From Coemansia sp. RSA 487 (lineage: Eukaryota; Kickxellomycota; Kickxellomycetes; Kickxellales; Kickxellaceae): a DNA stretch of 64,000 nt. The DNA is taken from positions 1 through 64,000 of the forward strand of contig JANBRJ010000016.1 of assembly GCA_027577595.1 (NCBI GenBank). Reading direction: 5' to 3'. Shown one piece after another: positions 40,186 through 50,513 of this stretch (positions are counted from its first letter, which is position 1; each line of letters begins with the position of its first letter). The position numbers were made by a program, and so were the translations under genes. The notes beneath the pieces were generated by a model that searched no databases, was not told where the DNA came from, and was given only the letters and a program-made list of their open reading frames with translations.

Positions 40186-40360
40186 ATGTCGATTCCGTCT
40201 CTCTTTGTCTGTGTTTGGCTGCCCTACGTCTTTTTTTTTTTTTTTAGTTTTCTTTCGATGCCAATAAATATTGGTTGTATTTTACTTTTGTCCGCTTGTC
40301 GAAACCCAGTTTCAACACATGCTCAGATGATATAAATTGTAAATAAGTAGTGGTTGATTG

Positions 40361-42091
40361 CTAGAATGGCAAGCTCCGCGAATGCTGCACAGCCTCAGTG
40401 TTCACAGAAGCCATATTATACTCGGCCAAGCTGCTGCCATGGATCGAGTCCGAGACCGCCAGGAACAGACAATTCGAGTCGGGCGAAAACGTTGCGCCAG
40501 CCGTCTCGCCCATAAAGCTCACAACCTGCGCTCTTTCAAATGATCGCGCATCGTATACGTGCACATAGTCCGCAGATTCCATGCCCAGAAGAAACTTTCC
40601 GCACTCGCTAAACCTAACAACACGCATTGCCCCGATGTATCCACAAAGCGTGGCAAGCGTTTGTTGTGGCCATCTTACATCATACACCCGGACGCTAGTG
40701 TCCTGGCTCCCTGTGGCCACCAGACGCCCATTGGGGCTGAACGAGCAGGAGAAGGAGTAGTCCAGATGTCCCGTGAGCCGGGCAACAGGGTCCCCTGAAC
40801 CACGCCGTGGATCAACAAGCAGCGCATCAGTACTGTCTCCAACCACACACTGCAGAGTCCCGTCGTGTGCCAACGAAGTGCAGTTTACAGACCACTCAAA
40901 TGCAGCTGAATTGGCAACGCTCAGGCCCCAAACATCAAGGCTGTTCACAGTACCGCTGTCATGCGCAGAAGCAATATGCAGCGCACCGCTACGAGAGGTT
41001 GCTGGAGACGCGTGGTTCACAGCGTCCTCGGCAATACCAGTCGCCAAGCTGCCCGTCGCCACAGGCCCAATATCTGTTTGTAGGGATTTTAAACAATAAT
41101 CGCCTTTTCCGTCGCCAACAAAAACAACCCCACTATCCACGCACATCGAACGCAACTTAAACTTGGGCATCTGTGAACGGCCAAGAACGCACCGACGCAC
41201 CATACGCTGCCATGGGTTCCAGATATAAACGCTACCCGCATGGCAATAGAACACATCGTAGCTACTGGTAGCCCAAAGCATGTCACGGTGCTGGAAATGG
41301 CTGATCTGGCTCCGGAAATCATCACCAACCACAGAGTATCTGAAATCGTAGAACGAGTGCCTCGTGTCGATACACCTGCCCATCTTGCGTACCTGTTTCA
41401 CACTGTGCTGCACATTCTGGTGCCGTGGATACATCCGCTTTCGGTACCCCATATAAACCTCCTTCTGGATAAGATTACCACGCCAACAGTATCCCTGTGG
41501 GTCGTAGTCCTTGCGAATATCTGACACGGCAATTTCTTTGAGCTACGATTACAACAGAATAGCCAAAAAAAACATCAGTAAACGATCAATAGGGTGGTCT
41601 GTAGCCAGATACTCTTTCCCTCACAAAGCAAAGAAAACATCATCAACATATGAGCTGTCATATGTTTCATTAATTACCTCTGGTGAGCGCCCGAAAACTT
41701 GTGCGGCATTATCCAAAAAAACCCACGAATCGTACTCTGTGTTTCTTATAATGCTGCTGCCGCTGCGGCCACCATCACCACTAGGGCTGCTATTGACAGT
41801 GTCAACAGTTTGCTCGTGTCTTCTGCCACTCCTACCGGCGACGGCTTGCCCAACTGTCAGCTGCTGAATCTGACTAACAACCTCGTTAGTAAGACTATCA
41901 ACTACCGCTGCCTCGAGATCCTCGCCACCGCTGCTACTGGTACTATTGCCACTGTTCCGGCGCTCAGGCTGCTGTACACTCGCTCTTCGTCGCCGTCGCT
42001 CTCGTCGGAGCCATCTATCATCGCTTTGGTCACCAAGGCCAAAGCCTTGTAAAAGTGTGTCTTCTATAAAATGCGCTGGTCGGGAGCTCAT
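40361..42091 (-). CDS. WD40-repeat protein, two exons
   Basis: I join exon 1 (42091-41678) and exon 2 (41542-40361) in phase 0 across a 135-base intron (donor GTAATT, acceptor CGTAG), giving 531 residues. The downstream exon alone has no ATG; its first possible start is GTG. Exon 1 encodes a disordered, Arg- and Ser-rich 138-residue N-terminus. Exon 2 starts with a conserved-looking block, DIRKDYDPQGYCW, followed by YRKRMY. At least four WD-like repeats come next; the clearest is LTGHLDYSFSCSFSPNGRL with GSQDTSVRVYDVR. The DPQG start resembles a group of uncharacterised fungal and plant WD40 proteins such as S. pombe C2A9.03. Molecular function is unknown; a scaffold role is typical for beta-propellers. 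Confidence 0.8.
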
Positions 42092-42916
42092 ATACTGCGA
42101 GGTCGGAGGAGTCTGGGGTTTCGGCGGGTGCAGGCTCTATGATCCTAGTGCACTGCTCCCTATGACTCGAGTGTATTTGCTCAAGTCACTTGCTCCAGTT
42201 GCTTGTTCTCAACAATGTACGCTAGGTACCACAAGGAACAGACAAGAAAAAAGAGGGAGGTCTAGTAGAGATAAGAAAGAGTTGGAAACTAAAAATCCCT
42301 TTCTTTCTTTTGTGTTTAGTTGGCTAATTGACTGGTCTCTCTTTTGGCTTTGCTTTTGTCGACTCTGCAGAGCGAATGGGGGCGGTGTATAAGTATACCG
42401 TGCGTTTTCGGCTGGACTTGCTGCTATTTTGTTAGACCCTATGCTTGTCAGGTACAAAGAGATGAAACCGGCTCAGCTAACAAGTATGCAGACAAGTAAT
42501 GTTGGTGCGCTGCGAAAAATAAAACAAAGTATCCCCTTTCTAGCAGAAAACAAGATAATTCCAACAGAATTAAATAAAGTATGAAGATAAGGAAGAAAAA
42601 TAAGAACGAGCTTTCCGCACTCAGCTTTGGCCTTGACTCAGATCTCTTATTTCATAACCATGGAGCAACGATTGGCTCAGTGTGCTACCAATGCTGAAAA
42701 CATGCAAATAAAGCATTTTCCGCCACGTGCTCAGAGGAAAGTGTTTTTCAACCAAGAAATCGTGCACGAGCATAAATGGACCAAGAATGAAAAGAATCAA
42801 ATTAAAGAGTAAAAGAAGTGATAAAAGTTTTAAAAAGATAAGCATAGTTTTTTAGGCTCTCCAGACAAGCTGGTGGGGTTACGACGGGCGAGAGGAAACG
42901 CTGATTTTCCCCATGG
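42092..42916. other. Intergenic stretch WD40/SIN3
   Basis: About 825 bases upstream of the WD40 gene and downstream of SIN3. A 50-codon plus-strand frame (ATG at 42660) and an overlapping hydrophobic minus-strand frame are present, with no recognisable features. I see no supported gene or RNA. Confidence 0.45.
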
Positions 42917-45900
42917 CTACTTCCACCATTCTACCGAGGAGATTGCTGCTGCTGCTGCGCCTTCTTGTGCATCGTCTTCGCCCTGGCCGCTGCTGTTGCT
43001 TGCTGCCTTCTCCTCGACAAGCTCATGCCACTTGCGTGTCCGCGCATCCCACTGCTCGCCGTACGCCTTCATCAGCTCTGGCTTTGAGTGAAGCATGCCG
43101 CGCCGGGTGTGGTTTGCGTAAATGTCCTCTGTGCCGGTGAGGAAACACAGCTTGTATGTGTTGACTGCGATCTTGATCTCCAGGTTCGACCGCGAACTGA
43201 TAACATAGTCGCCTTCATCCGCGTGCAGATGTCGTGGCAGGTAGGGCCGTGGTCTGCTCTGCTGCAGACGAGGAACGCCCTCGGTTGGCTCGAAGAGCAC
43301 GTACGAGTCGACATAGTACGCCCACCGCTCCTCCTCGGTGACAGCCTCGTCCAGGGTGATGTCCTCACGTCGCAACAGCTGGATGGTCATCGTCTGCGAG
43401 TCGTATATGTAGTCGATGCGGAAGACATGCTCGTCAGCACCAACCAGTGCCTCCACTTTCATGCGGTAAGCAATATGCGACCGCAGCGGGCTTTGTTCAT
43501 GCACAGGCGGGAGCGATGTAAACAGATCAAGAATGTCAATACATTTGCTGTCGTTGATCAGAGTCTGGATGCTTTTGGATATCGCCTGCACCACCTTGTC
43601 AACGGTCAGGATCTTGTATGCATTGATTCCATACATCACGCGCATAGCCTCTTCAAAGCTGTTGGTTTCCAGCTGCCCCTGCAGGAACTGGTCGACAAGC
43701 TCAAGGAATATCGTGTAGTAGTCGGTGTGCTCAAGATCATACTGCTTGAGTATGTCTAGCTGTGGCCACAGCCCAAGTTTTGATGCCGCTGGCTGTGCCT
43801 GCTGCATCATAATCACCTTATTCTGGTATTCCGGGCCAAGCTCGCGCAGACGGTTAAACCGCTCATACAAAATCTGGAACAGCCGTAGGAACACATAGTA
43901 GTTGCTGTTCGTGTAAAATGCGCGGGACATACTTTTCGCAGCAATGCTCAGGGCAGGAGTTGCCGACACGTCTCTGTTGCTCAGCCCAATCTGAATCCAA
44001 GAACGGGAAGATATAAGCCCTGGCGTCGATGGCTTGCTGTCATTTTCTGACGCGCCAGACGCCTTGACTGCATTGGCGCTGTCCCCTGGCAAAGACGGCT
44101 CAGCAGCAACGCCCTCCTCCAAATCCTTGTCCACGCTCATGACGCTCTTGGCATCGTCTTCCTTTGGATTGGCGTCTATTGCGTCATCGCTATCCTTTTT
44201 CGGTTTGTCCGATGTACCATTCACAGCACCCTTGCTAGGTCCTTCTGACTCTTTAGACTTGTCGGCAAATGACACGCCGTTTGTTGCAGGCTCGGGGCTA
44301 GCAGTGTCCATCTTCTCGTCATCGCTGCCGTCAACAGTTCCGTCTGCCGCCATCGAGTTCTCAACGCCAAACAGACCACCAAACAGTTCGTGGAAGAACT
44401 TCTCCATCACTCCTTTCTCTGTTGGAGCAAACTGCGAGTTTTGTCTACCAACATGCGCCAGAATTGCGTTGATGACATCGGCGATCACAGTTGGCTCGCT
44501 AAATCTGTACTCAAGCTGATACCGGTGGCGTAGCGCAGATGCGACCTTGTGGTTCTGGCGCCGGATGCTTTCGGCGCTGTAGCCACTGTTTGTCGTGTTT
44601 CCGTCCTCTGGCATAAGATTCTGCTGCTCGCGTCTCCGCGTCTCGATCTCTGTAATAAGGTGCTTTGGCGATGTGTTTTTCCGGTCAGCTGGCTTGAAGA
44701 GCAAGCCCTGGTGATCCAGGGCCCGATAGTAGTTCTTTGCATCGGTTTCACGCCATACCTTTGCAAGCTCCCGCCGCTGTTTGCGCCATTCTTCATCCTT
44801 TTGCTTAAGCCTTTTTAGCACAATCGGAATTGCTACCGCTGGGTGCGTGTGCATCGCCTTGATGATCTCAATCGCACGGCCAATGTCATAGACCTTGCGT
44901 AGCGCACGCCGCGGCAGAGCCTCCGACATGCCCCAGAAGTTTTCAGGCAGTGTTAGCTGCATTTGTTTTTCAGGATCCATCTGCTCAATCTGCTGGGCAA
45001 TAGGTGTCAGCTGCCGAATCACCGATAGGTTGGTGTCAATTTCAATGTCCATCTCGTGCCGGTCCTCTTCGCTGCGGTACATGGCTTCCTCGAATTGGCT
45101 CTTCTTGTGGTGTACAAAATCTGTTTCTTCGGAAGCCCACGTCGGATGCGAGGCCCATCGGTCGTTCAAAACTTCGTAGCACATTGAATCCCGTCCAGAA
45201 CACTTTGCCTGAATACTAGAATCCGGCAGCAGGCGGTAGCTTGGCCCGAAGGATTTGCACTCCGAAAGTAAGACCCTTGGCCTTGCCGGGCGGAGCGCCT
45301 TGGCTGCCTCTTCCGGTGAAATATAGGGGCCAGGCTCGGGCCCGACAATCGACTCAACAATTGCTTCGTCACTGGCACGGCTGTCTTCGATCTCATTCTG
45401 CTGCTCGTCAAACCCAACAAACTGCTTGAACCAGCCAAAGAGTTCCTGGTCGTCGCCTATAAAGCTTTCTGCGCGCTCTACAAGCGTTTTTGGATCAAGG
45501 ATCTGCTGGTTGTAGAGATTTAAAAGCTTGAGAAACTCGTTGTAAGCGGTGGGCTGACCAATAAAACGCTTGACACGCTCAAAGAAGGCAAGCTCGTCGG
45601 GTGTTGCAGTTGCAGGGTTGGCCGGCTGTTGCATGACATGCTGGCCTTGCATCTGCATCTGTTGCAGTTGGCCCATCGCTGCAGCGCCTAGAGCCTGGCC
45701 ATATCCACCCGTTTGGTCAATAGGCACGCCAGACCCATCCGTCTTAGAGCCCTTGGCACGCCGTTTAGATGACCCAGAGCCAGGAATTTGTGCTGTATTG
45801 CCCATCATTCCACGACGCTTCCGATTGTTGCTAGGCGTTCCCGATGCGCTTTTGCTGTCGTACATCATTGCAGACTGCTGAGAAACGCCACCAGGCACAG

Positions 45901-48703
45901 TGCCCATCCCACTCTCGGTAGATATGCCAGAATAAGGATCGGAGCCATGTGCAATTGCACTAACAGGTGTAAAGTTGCCTACAGGCGGTAGACGGCCACC
46001 AGCCATTGCCTCCGATGTGCCCATTCCTTGCTGGCCAGCAATTCCTGCCGACACTTGGCGCTGGAGCATTCCGGATGCCGAGGTGCTCGGGCCCATTCCT
46101 CCAGCAGAGGCAGATGTTCCAGGGCGTGCATATGATGTTGCAGGCGATCCTGACGCATTGGCACCAGTTGCGGATTCGCTAGTGTCGGGGAGAAACTGCT
46201 TGAACTCATCAAGTAAGTCGGGGGCTGATGCAAAAAGTATATGGACTTGTGCATAGACGTCTTGGATAGGGCGTGACTCCTTTTGGTATGTCTGCAGTAT
46301 TTCCAAAAACTCCTTGTATCGATCCGGCTCTGCAGCAAATCGCATTTTGATCTTGTTTACATAGTTTATCGCATGATCAAACTCCAAAGGGACCTGCCGC
46401 GATTTATCTGCATTGGACATGCTAGGCGATTCAACAGCGCTCTGAGAACGGGCAGGCATGCCTGGAGGACCAGAAGTCGACGGGAACGTGCTGCTAGTCT
46501 GAGCAGCAATGGGCGGTGGAGCTGAGCCAGAGACGCTTACAGTAGACATACCATTCTGTATTGCTCCGACGCCCTGCGACGCCAGTGATGGTGGTGGCGA
46601 CTGTATTCCCTGACCTGAGCCGTGCGGTCCAACTTGCGCTGCTCGTCTCGACGCATACTGATCGTTTGCTGCTCCTTCCGTCGACTGGCTATGTGTGCCG
46701 AGGGTGCCAGATACGCCGGGCTGCTGCGCTGATGCAGCCAATGGCGACTGTGGAGTGCCTTGAGCTTGACCATATGCGGCGTTAGCAGCCCGTTTGTGCA
46801 TATCAGGGATAATCGAGCCGCTAGGAGTAGTCACCCGGATTCCATCTGCTGGGTCATCAGAGCACTCAATTCGGTAACCTGGTGGCAGAAAGGTATTGAA
46901 TCCCTGTATCAGATTTGGGCTGCCGTAAAACAGCCGCGATACCCGCTCGATTACGCCAGGTGTGTCGATTGCGTGGCTTTTGAACTCTTTCATGATTTCC
47001 AAGAACTGATTATATACCTCAGGACGATCATTGAACTGCGATTTCACCAAATCCAGATAACTTAATGCGTCGCTTACATTAAGAGGTCGAGCAGAACTGG
47101 AATCTGAAGACTGTTGCTGCTGCTGTGGCTGCGGCTGAGGTTGACGGATCTGCTGTGATGGCTCTGCACCACCAACGTTCGTCTGTGCTTGCTGTGAGGA
47201 TGCCGAGATGCCAGGCGCAGAAGCAGTCACGGATCCGGTCGCTTGTGCCGAACCGCTAGACACAGCAGGACCGGATGTGTGGGTCAGTCGGGGAATCGAC
47301 CCGAGGCTCTGAGAAGCATTCATTGGAGGCACGCTACTCGTATGGGTGGAAGTAGGCGGAGCACGTGGCGCTGAGTTGTTGCTCAAGGGACGTGGTATTG
47401 GTTGTGCAAGCAACGCTATCGACGAGTTTTGTGCTGACGCAGTACGATGAACATGGGGAGACTGAGCTTGTTTTGGCGGAGGCACAGAGCCTGTGTGCTG
47501 GTGCGGATGCGGTGATTGGATCTGAGGCGGTTGCAGCGGCGGGGCTTGTTGTGCGCCTGCGCGTGCGCCAGGGGAAGAGATACTCGACTGAGGATTCATG
47601 CGCGAAACAGGGGTGTGGGATGCAGACATAGAAAACGTGCCCTCGTTTTGCGCTGCAGATGACGAACCATGGAGCGGCGACGACACTGAATGCGCTATAT
47701 TATGATGCTGTGGCTGCTGTGGCTGCTGCTGCGACTGCGGATGGTGGAGAGGCGATTTAATTGGCGGCATGCCAGTAGGCTGTGTGCTAGCAAATGATGG
47801 CGAACGCACATAGGGGCTATTTATAGGCGGTAGGTTGGTTGAGCCAGCCACTGGTTGTTGGATTGTGGCTGCTTGAGCTGGGATTCCAGGCGACGTGAAC
47901 GACGACTGTGAATGGGCCGACATCGAGCCTGAATGGTAGCTTCCTGCTGATCGCGGTGCGTTTGGATGGCTAGAGGGCACCGTTGGCGACTGATGCGATA
48001 GCGGTGGCATATAAGTGCGCGATCCAGGGCCCACGCTTGGGTTTTCTTGCTTTGGAGACAATGGGCTAATCATGGCAATTATTAAAAAAAGGAAAAAGAA
48101 AGGAGTTAGTAAAACCTGTATCAATGGAAAGGAAGGATGTCCGTGTTTGGTGTCAGCAAAGTATCCCTTTTAGCTATACAATACCAGCCAGAGAAATGCA
48201 AGAAAGGCTGTTTAAAGCATTGGATATAAGCCATTTTTCGTTGCAGCAGTCTGTGGTTAGGATTAGGGCTGGCAACCAAGAACTGAGAAAAAGGAAGGCT
48301 AAAATATGAATCGCGCGTTTCTTTATCTCTATGCCGTCACGAAACGAGCAAAAATTATATGCCGCATCCAATGTAAGGGTGCGCGCAGTACTTGTTTTGC
48401 GTAAAAATAAAAAAAGCCCACAGCCAGTACAAAACAATGCATTTTTATATGCATCCACGCCAATAAATATCGTGTGTGCGTGGCAATAGGAGAGAGGAAG
48501 AGGGACATGTGTATCGGGACATACCTTTGAATAGGAGGGAGCTGGCCCTGAGAGCCAGTTGAATAGCGGTGTTGTGGGGTACTGCCAGGTGCTGGTATCT
48601 GTGGAAACCCACGCTGTGCCTGTTGTTGAGAGCTAGGTGATGCAGTCGGAGGCACTGGCGCAGAGGCCTTGTGCGGCTGCTGTTGGGAATTACCACGGTC
48701 CAT
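42917..48703 (-). CDS. SIN3: SIN3 transcriptional corepressor scaffold, two exons
   Basis: I join exon 1 (48703-48525) and exon 2 (48065-42917) across a 459-base intron (donor GTATGT, exact TACTAAC at 48105-48111, acceptor ATTAG), giving 1775 residues. A long Pro/Gln/Ser-rich N-terminus precedes three paired amphipathic helix domains. PAH1 begins NVSDALSYLDLVKSQF, PAH2 EFDHAINYVNKIKMRF and PAH3 ELAFFERVKRFIG. The histone-deacetylase-interacting domain (SYRLLPDSSIQAKCSGRD ... VLNDRWASHPTW) and the SIN3 C-terminal domain follow. SIN3 carries the Rpd3/HDAC complex to genes through PAH-bound factors. The unspliced frame would otherwise start in intron sequence (FFFLFLII-like), which supports the intron. 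A Ser/Asp-rich insertion separates the HID from the C-terminal domain. Confidence 0.95.
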
Positions 48704-49715
48704 ACTTTATAATGACAAAGCACCGTGCTTGTGTTCTGACGTCGTTTGCCAAGGAAGCACAAAATGAGGCGCACAAACTATACCACGAAAATGGACGAGA
48801 AAAGCAGACAACCGGTTGTAAATAAAACGGTATGCATACAGGGGAGAGGAAAGGGACTTTTTTCCTTTGAATTGCGAGAGCTGGTAGAGTAAGAGAAAAA
48901 AGCACGATAGAACAGAGGGCAAGAGAAAGAAAGAGGAAATCATCATCATCGCCATCAGAAATGGGGAAGTATGCGATAGCAAAAATGTAAAAGAACCAAA
49001 CCTAGTAAAAGCAGGTTAGGCCACGAGGGGTCATTTCATTTGGAGCGATAGCACAACAAACAACCACATACTCTTATACCCAAAGCATTGCCTAGAATAG
49101 AAGCAAAGAGCAGTGTTTGTTGTCGTGAGGTGCCGTCATCATCGATATAAACGCACCACTTTTTACCCTTTGTTTGTCTATGCACCAGTCGACTTGGAGG
49201 CCTCGGGCTTTTTATTTTGGATGCATGGCTACAACAAGACTTACTTTTGGTATTCCTGCTTGCGAGGGAAATGTACCTTTTGTGTTCTTTATCCTTTTGG
49301 CGCTTGGGCCGGTCCGCGCCTGTATTATACTGTTTATATCTTGGTACTAGGAAGCCGCGTTTTTTGTTTTCGCGTCTCGGCTCCTGTTTTTCGTATGCGA
49401 CGACGGTTGCTAAGCGAGAGAAGAGGGGGGAAACAAACAGTTGTCTTGCTTGTTAAAACGGACAAAAAAATTATTTCAGTATGAAAAAAGTGAATTGGAT
49501 AAGCAAAAGAGAAAAGTTTAAAAACAAGCCTGCAAAAAAAACTTCACAGGAACGCGTGTGCGTGTCAAATCTCAAGGTTGGTCCTCTTTTTCCAGTCCCA
49601 TCCCCACTCAACAACTTTCGTCACCCTCCTTGAGGTCATTTGCTAGGACTTGTCAGCCTATCACAAGCGCTTATATGGATGACTCGGCTCGAGCTGCATA
49701 TTTCATTTTATTTTG
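48704..49715. other. Intergenic stretch upstream of SIN3
   Basis: About 1 kb, A/T-rich with T-tracts and poly-purine blocks. It is the probable SIN3 promoter. Open frames here begin at non-ATG codons and show no domain features. No RNA gene is recognised. Confidence 0.45.
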
Positions 49716-49988
49716 TTAGATTCCCAGACGCTCGCTGACAGACATGTTCTGTCTTCGCTGACGTGCAATGCTAAATCCGTCGCGAGTCTTATCTTCCCCG
49801 CTTCCAAGCAGCGTGCTGAAGGCGGTCGCCGATATCCGTTGCGGTGTTTTGCTGGTTGTCGGCGCATCGGATGCGCTAAGCTTGCCTTTTCCTTTCTGGA
49901 CCTGCCCCAGAAGCATGCGCTGAGCTGCGGCAAGGTCGTCCACGTCCTTGTGCGTCACCGAAATTGCTGCTGCTGGATGCCTAATCAT
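49716..49988 (-). CDS. Small protein resembling APC/C subunit CDC26
   Basis: This is a 90-residue open frame from the ATG at 49988. Its N-terminus, MIRHPAAAISVTHKDVDDL, aligns without gaps to the start of Cdc26 (human MLRRKPTRLELKLDDIEEF): Met, hydrophobic, Arg, basic, then I/L-x-V/L, then D-V/I-acidic-acidic. Length also fits (human CDC26 is 85 residues). In the anaphase-promoting complex the Cdc26 N-terminus threads through the TPR channel of Cdc16/APC6 and stabilises it. The rest is Lys/Ser-rich and disordered, as expected. The match rests on about 20 residues, so this is a tentative call. It may also simply be a lineage-specific small protein. Confidence 0.4.
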   Translation of the reverse strand: MIRHPAAAISVTHKDVDDLAAAQRMLLGQVQKGKGKLSASDAPTTSKTPQRISATAFSTLLGSGEDKTRDGFSIARQRRQNMSVSERLGI

Positions 49989-50225
49989 CGCGGAGTTTTC
50001 TGTATGGGCGATATATCTGTTGGAAAGGACAATCGAAGATGTAGAAGTACAAGTATTCTCTGTATAGTTTGACAGAGAACAGCGCAGTTATATTTGCGTT
50101 AAAGTTACTGCCAAGCCTTGATCTTACTGCCAAGCGGTCGGACGAAAGGAAAAAGCGCAACACGAAGGCGGTTTTGTATATATCTATAAAAAAGCCAAGG
50201 ACTAGTATACAACCTTTTCGCGCAC

Positions 50226-50474
50226 ATGCGGTTTCCGTTGAAGTGGCTGCTTTTCGCCTTGCTTCTAATAGTCCATGGTTATGGTCACACACCAGCCACT
50301 TTGAGTTTCATGAGCTCCAGCAAATACAGTGGGGAGAACAACGCTTCTCCAAACACCTGTAACCACGATCAACAGAAACAGGAGGCTGCCAAAGAAAAAT
50401 ATAATACAATAAAAAGAAAACTAAAAAAGGGAATTGTAAATGTGATATCAAGAGAAGTTAAAAGAAAAAGTTAG
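50226..50474 (+). CDS. Small secreted basic protein candidate
   Basis: This 82-residue frame starts MRFPLKWLLFALLLIVHGYG, a textbook signal peptide: a short basic n-region, a Leu-rich core and small residues near a cleavage point after about residue 20. The mature part is about 60 residues, hydrophilic, with one Cys, an N-glycosylation sequon (NNAS) and a Lys/Arg-rich helix at the end. I do not recognise a family. It lies in the 525-base gap between the CDC26-like start and the W2-like gene's stop, and it is divergent from the former. It could be a secreted effector-like peptide, the first exon of something longer, or chance. Confidence 0.4.
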   Translation: MRFPLKWLLFALLLIVHGYGHTPATLSFMSSSKYSGENNASPNTCNHDQQKQEAAKEKYNTIKRKLKKGIVNVISREVKRKS

Positions 50475-50513
50475 CTGTACCCAATGTGCGTCTATTTCAG
50501 ATGGGAGTTATAT

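Noticed and set aside
42621-42845. Small overlapping frames on both strands between the WD40 gene and SIN3, one hydrophobic
   Set aside because: No family match. The hydrophobic part comes from an A/T-rich low-complexity run, and neither strand is clearly favoured.
49113-49484. A 123-codon plus-strand frame upstream of SIN3
   Set aside because: It starts at GTG, not ATG, and its Tyr/Phe/Cys-rich composition is unlike the neighbouring genes.
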